64,000 bases of DNA, taken from positions 9,672,001 through 9,736,000 of the forward strand of contig NC_003282.8 of the NCBI RefSeq assembly GCF_000002985.6. Reading direction: 5' to 3'. Positions 11,664-21,623 of this stretch are shown here, in pieces (within the stretch, counting starts at the first letter, position 1; the number at the start of each line of letters is the position of its first letter). The position numbers and the translations under genes were made by a program. The DNA comes from Caenorhabditis elegans. Lineage: Eukaryota > Nematoda > Chromadorea > Rhabditida > Rhabditidae. The notes under the pieces are model-generated. The model was not told the DNA's origin. It saw nothing but the letters and a program-made list of their open reading frames with translations, and ran no database searches.

Positions 11664-12473
11664 ATGCTCTACGCAATAATCATAATTGGCTCATGGCTCA
11701 TGACAACTTGCGGAATTTTTGTGTTTTTGACTTTGTCAAACACGGAAAAACCATTAGGATATGGTCGATACAGTGATTCATTGGCCACAACTCGAACACT
11801 TCCACCGACTATTTCATGGATGATTCAAGGATTTCCATCATTTATTATTCCATTCTATTTATACTGGACAAATCAACATTTGACAGAGTATGGATCATTT
11901 CTGACATGTCTTATGACTTTTCACTATGCCTATCGTTCATTTGTCTATCCATTCATTATCAACTCGGATAATCAGAGTCCCGTCAAAATAGTGATAATGG
12001 CTTTTGGATTCTCTGTGTTAAATGGATTTATTCAAGGAACGTGGAATGCATTTTATCAACCCGAATTCGATACACTACATCCTAAATTTTTCGTATTTCT
12101 TGGGGCTTGGCTGTTCGTGGTAAGTTGTATCCTATAATATACAAGATTTTAAATCAATATTTTGAAGATTGGATTCATAACTCATTGCGTTTCTGATCTT
12201 CATCTCATCACTCTTCGCAATGATTACCTGAATAGTTACAGTATTCCACGGGGACACTATTTCGAATACATTTCTTGTCCAAATTATTTTGGTGAATGCT
12301 TGCAATGGATCGGTTATGCACTGGCTGCTCGTAGTTTTCCGGCAATTGCCTTCGCATTCTTCATTGTTTGCAATCTGGCTCCACGAGCAATGTCACATCA
12401 TAAATGGTATCAGAAGATGTTTGGAGAACAATATCCACGTGATCGTCATGCTTTGGTTCCCGGAGTTTGGTAG
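11664..12473 (+). CDS. Steroid 5-alpha-reductase family membrane enzyme
   Basis: Two exons, 11664-12119 and 12168-12473, encode 253 aa, the usual length of the family. The protein is strongly hydrophobic with several membrane segments (residues 1-20 and others, for example FPSFIIPFYLYW). The C-terminal third carries the family signature: NYFGECLQWIGYALA, then FAFFIVCNLAPRAMSHHKWY and a terminal RDRHALVPGVW. In steroid 5-alpha-reductases this region binds NADPH and the substrate, reducing the delta-4 double bond of 3-oxo-steroids in the ER membrane; related enzymes act on polyprenols or enoyl-CoA. The substrate here is unknown; dafachronic acid or sterol metabolism is only a thought. The intron is 48 bp with an unusual TTTGAAG acceptor. 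I believe this is ZK1251.3, but am not sure. Confidence 0.85.
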
Positions 12474-13260
12474 AGGAGAAAGAGTTCCATTAAATCAATT
12501 ATTTGTTTTTCTCAATTTAACTTGAACGATTTTCAATTAAACATTTTTCGTTTCATAGAATACATAAAAAAACAGGCAAAGAAAAGATAGGAATTATGTG
12601 ATCTGTAATTTCAATTATGATTTAACAATAACAATCGATGAAGTATGCGAGGAATTAAAGAAAAACTCAAATTATCCGACCTGAAACTTAGAAGAATATG
12701 GAACGGCGGTTGGAACGAGTTAATGAGCTGCTCAACAAAATGAGTGGAGCCAGGAAAAATTGGTGAATTTACTGAAATCCTGAAAAAGAATTTCGCTTTA
12801 GGCAAAAAAATTTCCGAGAAAATGAGTGAAAAATATGTTCCTGTAATAGTTTGCGGCAAAATGTTTAAATGTTTTAAATACATTGGCCGTATATTTTCTA
12901 TTTTATTTGAACACTTTCTTCCAATTTAAGATTACTAGCTTTAAGTTACAAAACATCATATTTTAAGCAGAAATTCATTAAAAATGTAAGGTTTTGTAAC
13001 GAAAGACAATAATTCAATGATGTTTTCATATAACAAGAAGTGGAAACTGTTTAGGTGACTCAGGCAAGGAAAAAGGGGTGCAGCACTAATTTTTGGAACG
13101 CCCATTAGGGTGCAGCTCTAATAGAAGTAGTGATGCAAATACTTCAACTCTGAAATCGAACTTTCCTACTACATTTCAAGTCTTTCCGATCATCAATCAT
13201 AGCGTCTATTCTTATATTTTACTCTAATCAGTTGTAGGTGTGCAATGAAGGTCATTTGCA
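12474..13260. other. Intergenic left of Tc1
   Basis: No gene recognised. Two direct copies of a GGTGCAGC[A/T]CTAAT motif lie at about 13,075-13,090 and 13,107-13,122, possibly remnants of a dispersed repeat. Open frames at 12.6-12.9 kb look like chance translations. Confidence 0.5.
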
Positions 13261-13262
13261 TA

Positions 13263-14873
13263 CAGTGCTGGCCAAAAAGATATCCACTTTTGGTTTTTTG
13301 TGTGTAACTTTTTTCTCAAGCATCCATTTGACTTGAATTTTTCCGTGTGCATAAAGCGAAATGTTACGCAAATTTGCGGACCAAACATTACATGATTATC
13401 GATTTTTTCTGAATTTTATTTCAATTTTTTGATTTTTTCGTTTTTCCAATTTTCATTATTTTTTTTGAATTATCAATAAAACGCACTCTGTTTGTTGCAC
13501 TGGATTTGTTTGGTTGATAAATTATTTTTAAGGTATGGTAAAATCTGTTGGGTGTAAAAATCTTTCCTTGGACGTCAAGAAAGCCATTGTAGCTGGCTTC
13601 GAACAAGGAATACCCACGAAAATGCTCGCGCTGCAAATTCAACGTTCTCCGTCGACTATTTGGAAAGTAATCAAGAAGTACCAAACTGAGGTGAGTTCGA
13701 AAAATATTATTTTTTAATAATAAATGTTTAGAAATCCGTCGCTTTGAGAATCTCGCCCGGCAGGCCTCGAGTGACAACCCATAGGATGGATCGCAACATC
13801 CTCCGATCAGCAAGAGAAGATCCGCATAGGACCGCCACGGATATTCAAATGATTATAAGTTCTCCAAATGAACCTGTACCAAGTAAACGAACTGTTCGTC
13901 GACGTTTACAGCAAGCAGGACTACACGGACGAAAGCCAGTCAAGAAACCGTTCATCAGTAAGAAAAATCGCATGGCTCGAGTTGCGTGGGCAAAAGCGCA
14001 TCTTCGTTGGGGACGTCAGGAATGGGCTAAACACATCTGGTCTGACGAAAGCAAGTTCAATTTGTTCGGGAGTGATGGAAATTCCTGGGTACGTCGTCCT
14101 GTTGGCTCTAGGTACTCTCCAAAGTATCAATGCCCAACCGTTAAGCATGGAGGTGGGAGCGTCATGGTGTGGGGGTGCTTCACCAGCACTTCCATGGGCC
14201 CACTAAGGAGAATCCAAAGCATTATGGATCGTTTTCAATACGAAAACATCTTGGAAACTACAATGCGACCCTGGGCACTTCAAAATGTGGGCCGTGGCTT
14301 CGTGTTTCAGCAGGATAACGATCCTAAGCATACTTCTCTTCATGTGCGTTCCTGGTTTCAACGTCGTCGTGTGCGTTTGCTCGATTGGCCAAGTCAGTCT
14401 CCGGACTTGAATCCAATAGAGCATTTGTGGGAAGAGTTGGAAAGACGTCTTGGAGGTGTTCGGGCTTCAAATGCAGATGCCAAATTCAACCAGTTGGAAA
14501 ACGCTTGGAAAGCTATCCCCATGTCAGTTATTCACAAGCTGATCGACTCGATGCCACGTCGTTGTCAAGCTGTTATTGATGCAAACGGATACGCGACAAA
14601 GTATTAAGCATAATTATGTTATTTTTAAATCCAATTGCTCATATTCCGGTACTTTAATTGTCATTTCCTTGCAACCTCGGTTTTTTCAATATTTCTAGTT
14701 TTTCGATTTTTTTGAATTTTTCTGAAGTTTTTTCAAAATCTGTTGAACATTTTTGATGAATATTGTGTTTTTAGATTTTGTGAACACTGTGGTGAAGTTT
14801 CAAAACAAAATAACCACTTAGAAAAAAGTTACACACAAAAAACCAAAAGTGGATATCTTTTTGGCCAGCACTG
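13263..14873 (+). mobile_element. Complete Tc1 transposon
   Basis: The element is about 1.61 kb, starts CAGTGCTGGCCAAAAAG and ends with its exact reverse complement. The terminal inverted repeats match over the first 54 bases (13263-13316 and 14820-14873). A TA dinucleotide flanks each end (13261-13262, 14874-14875), the expected target duplication of Tc1/mariner. It contains one two-exon transposase gene with no break. It sits between the 5-alpha-reductase-like gene and the phosphatase pseudogene, in intergenic DNA. Confidence 0.98.
13535..14607 (+). CDS. Tc1 transposase (Tc1A)
   Basis: Two exons, 13535-13690 and 13732-14607, are separated by a 41-bp intron and encode 343 aa, the full length of Tc1A. 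Residues 1-52 form the first part of the bipartite paired-like DNA-binding domain (a helix-turn-helix including QRSPSTIWKVIKKYQ). Residues from about 60 continue with SPGRPRVT, the GRPR AT-hook-like motif. The catalytic DD34E triad is intact: Asp in HIWSDESKFNLF, Asp in FQQDNDPKHTS and Glu in NPIEHLWEELERR. It binds the element's terminal repeats and does cut-and-paste transposition into TA. No stop or frameshift is seen, so the copy is autonomous in principle. In the laboratory strain N2 Tc1 is silenced in the germline by RNAi pathways. Confidence 0.97.
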
Positions 14874-15050
14874 TACCTGCACAATTAGAGATGCTTTCTT
14901 TTCTCTCGCACAAATGTTCTCATTTTCATATGACTGCAGAAGTTTTAATATCACATTATAAATTCAGTTGATAATCAGAAAACGAAAACAAATCTAGTAG
15001 AATTCTTTATTCCATATTTCAAGCAAATCAAGATCACATTCCAATCAAGA

Positions 15051-16328
15051 TCACATTTCTTTCGGGCATGTTGCAAGTGCTTGCTCGTAATCCTGAAAAT
15101 CAAATGTTAAGCATTAGAATCCAAATAATAGACAAACCTTGGCGAATTTGGCAAAATCTTCGCGAGATTGAACATACTTCTTCAGTGCCAAATATTCCAG
15201 GACGCATCGATGAGCGTACAAATATTGCACTTCCGTTTGGATTGCTCTGAAACGCTCCTCTCGAAGTTTTGCCAGAAGGCGTGGAACTCCAATGAAATCC
15301 GGAAGACAAATTGACTCGAGGATAATCAAAATGAGAGCAAGCGTGCCTGTTCGACCGACACCAGCAGAGCAGTGTACAACTATTGGTTTTCTGAAAACGA
15401 TATAATTATAAAGTGATTTTCAAAGAAATTGAACTTACGTGCAACTCTTGACAACAGTCAACAAACGGAACGGTGACAGAAAATTGTCGGGAACACCGTG
15501 ATCAGGCCAATTGCGCCAATGAATATGCTTTACAATTTTGACAACTGCATTGTCTCCTGGCTTCGAAATGCGCATTGTTGACATCACCAGAGTTTTATCG
15601 ATCTGAAAAATGAGAACTGATTTATTAAAGATTAAATGTTGTTGGTGGTGGTGATTCAGATGGTGGTGGCAGCATCATCGTTTTCATCGGGACTTCTGGC
15701 TCTTGCTTCGCAATCATCTGAGGAAGTGTCGGCTGAAAATTATTACTTGATATTTCACCAGGTCGAGGCGCAACGGAGGCGATTTTCATTCGCCTCTTCA
15801 CGCGCCCTCCACTCTCCCTATATGCCCGCGATAGAAGCGTTTTTCGGGCAAGAAGCGGGGAGGTGCGTGGTGAGGCGAGCGTGTGTTGAGTTTCAAGTGG
15901 AAGAGCTGGACTAAAACCGGACTAAACCAGCGTCCGTTTTTCCGGATTCTGGGCAATCCGTTGTAACTATTCCGTTTTTCAAAACTTCAAAACAGATTCA
16001 TAATTTCTCAATTATTCAAACAACCGGGTGCCCAGTTTGCCAGCCCAACCAGTGCATAGTTAATTCCCATACCATTGGCTGTTGAGGAATCTGAGCCGTG
16101 GTCTTTTTCGGAGTTGGAACAATTTCATTGTTGGTTGTCTCCTCTTGCTCAATTGATTGCATCACACTTCTCTCGTTCTTACTACGCTCATTCACACTGA
16201 CGACACTCATCTTGCTCGGACGCTTATTCAATTTGCTCACTTATTTCTTCGCACCAGTAGATTCTGAAAGTAACGCTATTATGAGGGGACAATTAAAATT
16301 TTAACTTACTTTTTGGTTTTGGTGGCAT
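15051..16328 (-). pseudogene. Protein tyrosine phosphatase pseudogene
   Basis: Recognisable exons on the minus strand are 16328-16310 (MPPKPK), 16263-16073 (basic/Gln-rich N-terminus), 15732-15625 (Pro-rich, PPPSESPPPTTF), 15602-15439 (with HIHWRNWPDHGVP, the WPD loop), 15390-15138 (P-loop VHCSAGVGRTGT and the Q-loop helix) and 15092-15051 (end, CPKEM). The second exon has an in-frame TAA at 16241-16243, right after STGAKK, and the same frame stays open beyond it. The Pro-rich exon ends in TAA at 15625-15627. The first half of the phosphatase domain (substrate-recognition Tyr loop and following strands, roughly 120-150 aa) is missing: only 22 bp separate the Pro-rich exon from the exon holding the WPD loop. 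The surviving WPD and C(X)5R motifs look catalytically normal, so decay seems recent. The family is large and sperm-enriched in C. elegans. An alternative is a short non-catalytic protein starting at the Met in KRPSKMSVV. Confidence 0.75.
15777..15877. repeat. GC-rich fold-back in the phosphatase pseudogene
   Basis: Stem arms CGCCTCTTCACGCGCCCTCC (15791-15810) and GGAGGTGCGTGGTGAGGCG (15859-15877) pair with few mismatches. Inside lies a second small hairpin, TGCCCG...CGGGCA, and a third, GAGGCGA...TTCGCCTC, lies at its left edge. The stretch is far richer in G+C than its surroundings and sits in the intron between the N-terminal exons, which suggests insertion. Confidence 0.6.
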
Positions 16329-17014
16329 TCTGCTTGGACTTCGGTTAATTTCGACAAAGAGTCAGACTATATCAGAATACTATTAAAGCAATAAACTGAT
16401 TTGAAGTTTTTATTTATCGAAAGGTAGTTTTTTTATAATAAAAAAAACACGGTTTATTAGTTCACGCAAGAATATTCTATACAGTTATTTCAAGAAGTTA
16501 TTTTTTTTAACTTTTCGACGTTTTGAATTTTCTCGAGTCTCATTCACCTTCCTTCCTCGTTCCCAACTGGTTTGATTAGCCGTCACGATGATAAAATGTG
16601 ATCCATTACTACTAAATATTTTTGTTTTTTTCTTTTATTTGATTTTTATTCATTTGTTCTGATGTGTATTGTGTGTGGAGAGAGGGAGGTAACTTGAACA
16701 GAATCAAATTGATTTTCCCATTACGAGCGCTTCGGTATACAAATTAGGTAAACGAGGTCATTCTTCACTACTTTGCAATCTGGAAAATTGCTCGTAAATA
16801 TTTTATAATTTTTTAAAAATCTTTCTGACACGTCCCGTTTTGACAGTTCATTTTTTAAAAATTAATGTAAATTAATGTATTTTAATATTTTAACGTGATC
16901 TCCTATTTTTGGATGAACTTTCAGATCTAGGACAAAGATAAGAAGCTTGCTATAAATTTGGAAGATTTTGTCATAATCTTCATAGAGTTCTCATAACTCC
17001 TTCATCGAACGACC
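16329..17014. other. Intergenic between phosphatase pseudogene and msp gene
   Basis: Contains the divergent upstream regions of the two loci. No additional gene is visible; the msp promoter elements are listed separately. Confidence 0.6.
16936..16957 (+). promoter_or_regulatory. GATA site and TATA-like box of the msp gene
   Basis: AGATAAG at 16936-16942 is followed by TATAAAT at 16951-16957, about 60-80 bp upstream of the start codon. msp promoters are known to carry a conserved GATA element, bound by ELT-1, that drives spermatogenesis expression; spacing and sequence here fit that arrangement. Confidence 0.7.
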
Positions 17015-17398
17015 ATGGCCCAATCCGTCCCACCAGGAGACATCCAAACCCAACCAAACGCGAAGATCGTCTTCAATGCACCATACGATGACAAGCACAC
17101 CTACCACATCAAGGTGATCAACTCATCGGCTCGTCGTATTGGATATGGCATCAAGACCACCAACATGAAGAGACTTGGAGTTGATCCACCATGTGGAGTT
17201 CTCGACCCAAAGGAAGCTGTGCTTCTTGCTGTTTCTTGCGATGCTTTTGCCTTCGGACAAGAGGATACCAACAACGATCGTATCACAGTTGAATGGACCA
17301 ACACCCCGGATGGTGCTGCCAAACAATTCCGTCGTGAATGGTTCCAGGGAGACGGTATGGTTCGTCGCAAGAACCTCCCAATTGAGTACAACCCATAG
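17015..17398 (+). CDS. msp-76: Major sperm protein (MSP)
   Basis: An intronless gene of 127 aa, the exact canonical MSP length, starting [14 protein letters not shown] and ending NLPIEYNP. The Ig-like fold signatures are present: [49 protein letters not shown] and the segment from [15 protein letters not shown] to the end. MSP polymerises into filaments that drive crawling of the amoeboid sperm; released MSP also signals oocyte maturation and sheath contraction. Codon use is strongly biased to C-ending codons, as in highly expressed genes. An AATAAA polyadenylation signal lies shortly after the stop. msp copies are nearly identical, so the family call is firm, while the number (msp-76, ZK1251.6) is from memory of this locus. 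Confidence 0.95.
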   Translation: MAQSVPPGDIQTQPNAKIVFNAPYDDKHTYHIKVINSSARRIGYGIKTTNMKRLGVDPPCGVLDPKEAVLLAVSCDAFAFGQEDTNNDRITVEWTNTPDGAAKQFRREWFQGDGMVRRKNLPIEYNP

Positions 17399-17479
17399 AG
17401 CCCTGTACTATAACATTCAATAAATGTATTTTGAAAGCTCGTTGTTTTTCTCACCAAAATTTTCAGATTTAAAAACGTA

Positions 17480-17575
17480 TCGAATTAGGTGGAGGTGGAG
17501 GTCACCTCCCAATTGAGTACAACCCAAAGAAGGCTTGATAATTGATAAGAAGGCTCACTGTTTATTTTAATAAAT
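17480..17575 (+). pseudogene. Vestigial duplicate of an msp 3' end
   Basis: CACCTCCCAATTGAGTACAA followed by CCCAAAG at about 17502-17528 repeats the last codons of the intact msp gene (17378-17396), with the tail diverging after the codons for IEYNP. It then continues into its own AATAAA-containing 3' flank. No 5' part of a second msp gene is present, so this is a truncated relic of a tandem or gene-conversion event. Confidence 0.6.
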
Positions 17576-18774
17576 CTTTTTTGAGAATTTTGAGAATGTT
17601 TCAGTTGTAACTCTCTGTCTTTGCATCTTGCGCAACCCACGAAATGAGTCGTTTTTAGACAGTTACAGAGAGCTGTAGTTATTCGGCAAGTTCGTTTTCA
17701 CAGTATTGAAAGTTACGGAAAACACGATGCAAATCTGGATTTTTTCTAGAAAAAACTGCCACAGTCAAATTTTAGATTAAGATTTTCGATTTAGATTAAT
17801 TTTAGACATTTTTAGAGCTTTTCTCATTTGAGTCAAGGTGCGGTGACATTCTTGCCGTTCGGAAAAATGTTGTTATGCAGTGTATTTAATAAAATGATTT
17901 GAAAGCAATAGACTCATTTATCAATAAAAACTATATCAGTGCTTCGTTGTTGATTTCAAAACCGCTTTACTTGACAAAATATATAACCACAAGTTCTATA
18001 AAACTTTGAATAATATTTAAAAATCAGTATGATCAAGAAACCTAGCCTTTCTTCTGTAAAAGTGTTCTGCAGTTTATTTGGAAACAAAATAAAATTGCCA
18101 GAAACCAATGCACCGGACAAAATGAAAAAGAAAAAACTATAATATAATTTACGAGGACCTTTTATGAGTGTGTCGAACAAACATGAAAATTGCGTCGATA
18201 CTAACATCTCGTTGTAAACTGGATGCATTAGATGATGTGAGAGTTGGCTATTGTACTATTGTAGACAATTTTCAAATTTTAGTTAAAATAAATAAAGATT
18301 ACATCCATTCATACAATATCTTCATATTCAAAAATCAAATAATTGTTTTACCAGAACTGAAAATAAATTTCGGTTGATGACTGTTTTGATGTGATATCAG
18401 TAATACAAATTGCATTTTCACAGATGAAATGCATCATTTCTCTGGCATCTGAATTATATTATTTCCCAATTCAGCAACCAAGAAAATGGAACAATCCTTC
18501 TGCCAGTCGATGAAAATGCCGTCATTTCCTTCGTAATAGTTTCTTGGATTTGATTTATTTATTTGTTTCACTGAAATCATTTTAGCCAAACTATTCACGT
18601 ACCAAAATCGAGATGGTTCATGTGTTGTTACCCGATCGATAAACGATGCACCGCGCGCATTCTTCTGTCACAATCGTGGATCTACTCTTTTTGTTGAGCA
18701 ACATTTATTATAGCGTCATTATTATTCTTATTCTTTCTACTTGTGTCTTTCGTTGATAGTCGGGCGGAAAAATT

Positions 18775-18820
18775 ATTTTGGCGCGTTCCTTCTCTCATTT
18801 TGGAAGCATAGTTTGGCGGG
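18775..18820 (+). promoter_or_regulatory. Two E2F-like sites upstream of the 138-aa gene
   Basis: TTTTGGCGCG at 18775-18784 and GTTTGGCGGG at 18811-18820 match the E2F core TTTSGCGC/G. They lie about 125-170 bp upstream of the start codon. In C. elegans such motifs occur in EFL-1/DPL-1-dependent germline and cell-cycle promoters; function here is inferred. Confidence 0.5.
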
Positions 18821-18943
18821 TAACATCTGTTAGCAATTTTTAATTTAAGATTACATTTTAGAATATAGCTAAAATCGTTTTTATTGAGTGTTGCGTCTAC
18901 CGTGTTGAAATCGTACATTTTTCCATACTTCAGAGCAACAACA

Positions 18944-19360
18944 ATGGCCCCACAACTTGACTCGAAGAACAACGAATCTCAAAATGACTGTGATGCTGCC
19001 GAGCAGGCATTTCTAGAAAACATCCGTCAGCAAGCAACAAAGTATATTTTCCCACCAATCGAAGAGGAACCAATTGATTTGGATGAGGAAAGATTACTGG
19101 AGGTTTCGGATACAACGATGAGTGCATCAGAGCTTTTGACTTTGGCGTTCCAGAAGCATATTGCTCTATTCGCAACAAAGAAGGAACCATCAATTCGAGA
19201 AGAACTTCTCCAGACTTCTCTCATTGGAAAAATTCAAGATTTTATTACATTGAACTTAAATTCATACGATTCTCCAGTTGCCGATATTGAAATGGAAGAA
19301 CTTGATGAATACGATGTTCAAAACTTCTTCACAAATCTCGCAGTTCCGATGGATCACTGA
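18944..19360 (+). CDS. Unrecognised acidic 138-aa protein
   Basis: Single exon from ATG at 18944 (MAPQLDSKNNESQND) to TGA at 19358-19360. The chosen start follows TTCCATACTTCAG plus 10 bases, a likely SL1 trans-splice acceptor. The frame is open upstream without an ATG. The protein is acidic and predicted helical: an Ile/Pro/Glu-rich patch (FPPIEEEPIDLDEERLLEV), a Leu-rich helix (SASELLTLAFQKHIALFA), a second (ELLQTSLIGKIQDFITLNL) and an acidic C-terminus (IEMEELDEYDVQNFF). No signal peptide or membrane segment is visible. Codon use and the composition look coding. I do not recognise the family; E2F-like motifs upstream hint at a germline or cell-cycle role. Confidence 0.75.
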   Translation: MAPQLDSKNNESQNDCDAAEQAFLENIRQQATKYIFPPIEEEPIDLDEERLLEVSDTTMSASELLTLAFQKHIALFATKKEPSIREELLQTSLIGKIQDFITLNLNSYDSPVADIEMEELDEYDVQNFFTNLAVPMDH

Positions 19361-21623
19361 TAAGTTCTATGGATTTTCTTATCAAAACTAAATTCCACGG
19401 TTTCATTCTTCTCTACAAATATCGCAAAATAATAATTAGAACGGCTATACCAGATTCAAATTTTGTTTTTTTCCTTCAAATTTAAAAATCCATTTTTGTT
19501 CACTACATTAATTTTCCATTCACCCCAGATACGGTTACCTATTTCCGTTAATGTTCACTTTCTCATTTTCGGTGCCCCTCTTCATAATTATCCATCTAAT
19601 CATTAATTGCCATTTTTCCTCCAATTCAGTTACGGTTTCCCATTCTCGCTTGTGATTTCGATTTTTTCCTGCTTTATGTGCTAATTAAAAACATTGCTTT
19701 TCAATAAAATTCATAATTAAGAAAACTGGTCTAGTAATAATTGAACTATTTCATAACTGTAATAAAACAACAAAACTTGATTTTATCAATTTTTAAAACT
19801 TGAGAAATGTCTTCCTTTTGAAATAGGAATTATTTCAATCTAAAATAAAATTGTTTATGTTTTGGTGCTTCTTACCCGACTTTACGATCGTCCGCTTGAC
19901 ACCAATTAATTTTTTTTTAATTTTCCGGAATTAATTAATTAATTCTCAATTAAAACACTACATTGGACTAGAAAAACAAAAATAACCAATTCCTGTTTCA
20001 CAATTTTATTAAATGAATTTCAGAGTGTAGTGTCAAGTGAAGTAGCTTCAACATTTCGTTTTGAAATCCATCTCCATTTTCTCTCAGGTTCCATTTCCAT
20101 TTCCTCATAATGGGTTCCATTATTCAATTTCACTAAAAATCTGCTCTTCTCCGGTCTTAATGTTCATCCTTTTATTCCCCTCAATTGCTCTTATTATTTC
20201 CAGTGTTCTTCCATTTTTTCCCGATAAACAAAAAGTCGTGCCTTGTTATTAGTCGCCTTTATGAAGAAAAATAAACAAATTTCTAATTTTTTTCCTCGGC
20301 ATACATGTGTTGTAAGGCTGAAGAATATGAAAAACGTATTGGATAAATCATTTTTTGATTGGCATTTCTTCGATTCGAGGAACAAAAACCGCCTTCACAC
20401 TATAATTGGAGTATACACTTGTTCATCTTGCGAGAATTTTTGGTTTTTCCTCCAGTATTCAAATAATATACAGTTTCACATACAACCCGGACGAAATAAA
20501 TTATGTTCATCTTCCAATTGATTTGTATCACTTTCAGCTTCCAACCTGTAATTCCTTGTTTTTATTTTCAAATTTTCAACTACTCTTTAAAGAGCTTGTT
20601 TCGTGAAAAACAATTGGATGAAAAAAAGGTGTTGAAGGGTGAGACCACCTCTCTCAATTATTCATTTTTTCGGACACTTCCACTTTATTTCTATTTCCTC
20701 CATTTCCATTTAACTTGTAGTTGACTCGTACTTTTTTTAAGTATCTAACAAGCTTTGGAACTTGATAAAACTATTTTAACGTTGTCATTTAAATATTTTG
20801 ATAATCGGTTATTCGTCTTGTTAGTTAATTTTGTAACATTCACATGTTTTGGCAAGTCCTTTAAAATTATTAAAATTACGAATTACCTTTAGGAAACCTA
20901 AATACTTGATTTTTCAGTTCTTAATAATCTTTGTTTGACCTTCCTCTAAAACGAGAACTGCAAGACCAATTAGCGTATTTGAACTCTATCTTGGGGAATC
21001 GCCGATTTGTTTGGCAGTTCATATTTTGGAGGAATTGCAAACTTTCATGGAATTTTTGAATTTCTGAGAAAAAAAACACAACAAAATCCCCATTTACGCT
21101 ACTCCACCTGTAAGCAAGGAGAAGAAGCTTCATTTTGGCTATAAACATCTCTACATATTCTTCCAAAATATATTTTCAGAATATGAACCATTGAAGCAAT
21201 AATGAAGTGCAGCTTCCACATTCCCGAAAAATATCAATGGGTTTGTTTTTTAATCATCATCTAATATGCATACTTCTAAATATTTCAACTTAAACAACAC
21301 AGATCTGTATTTTTTATCCATTGAACGAATTAATGTGATTTTAATTTAAATTGAATATTAAATCCCTTATTCAAGTTCATCGAAGCTTGCAACTTAAAAA
21401 CCTCAAAAACCCATTTTCCTTCTAAAAAGTCTAGGGCTTTTTATAATTATTGTTCCTCAATCTCGTCATTGTGCTCACCGGAAGAGCAACCTGACGGCTT
21501 TGCTCTTTTCATGGAAGGGTACCCCTTTTTGTCGACTTCACATCTTCAAAAAAAAGTTCAGCTTCAACTATTTTTCATAGTATTTGTTATTTTAAAATAT
21601 TCATGGATAAATAAGAATAAATA
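19361..21623. other. Intergenic before the K+ channel gene
   Basis: About 2.3 kb of AT-rich, pyrimidine-biased sequence with no convincing exon. Palindromic AATTAATTAATTAATT runs occur near 19,930. The right end is presumably the channel promoter. Confidence 0.55.

Larger units (their letters stand above)
17399..18943. other. Intergenic between msp and the 138-aa gene
   Basis: It holds the vestigial msp 3' end (17,480-17,575) and the promoter of the next gene with E2F-like motifs. Otherwise it is AT-rich DNA with no recognisable coding exon. Confidence 0.6.

Noticed and set aside
14203-14424. Antisense and alternative-frame open frames inside Tc1
   Set aside because: They are shadows of the intact transposase gene.
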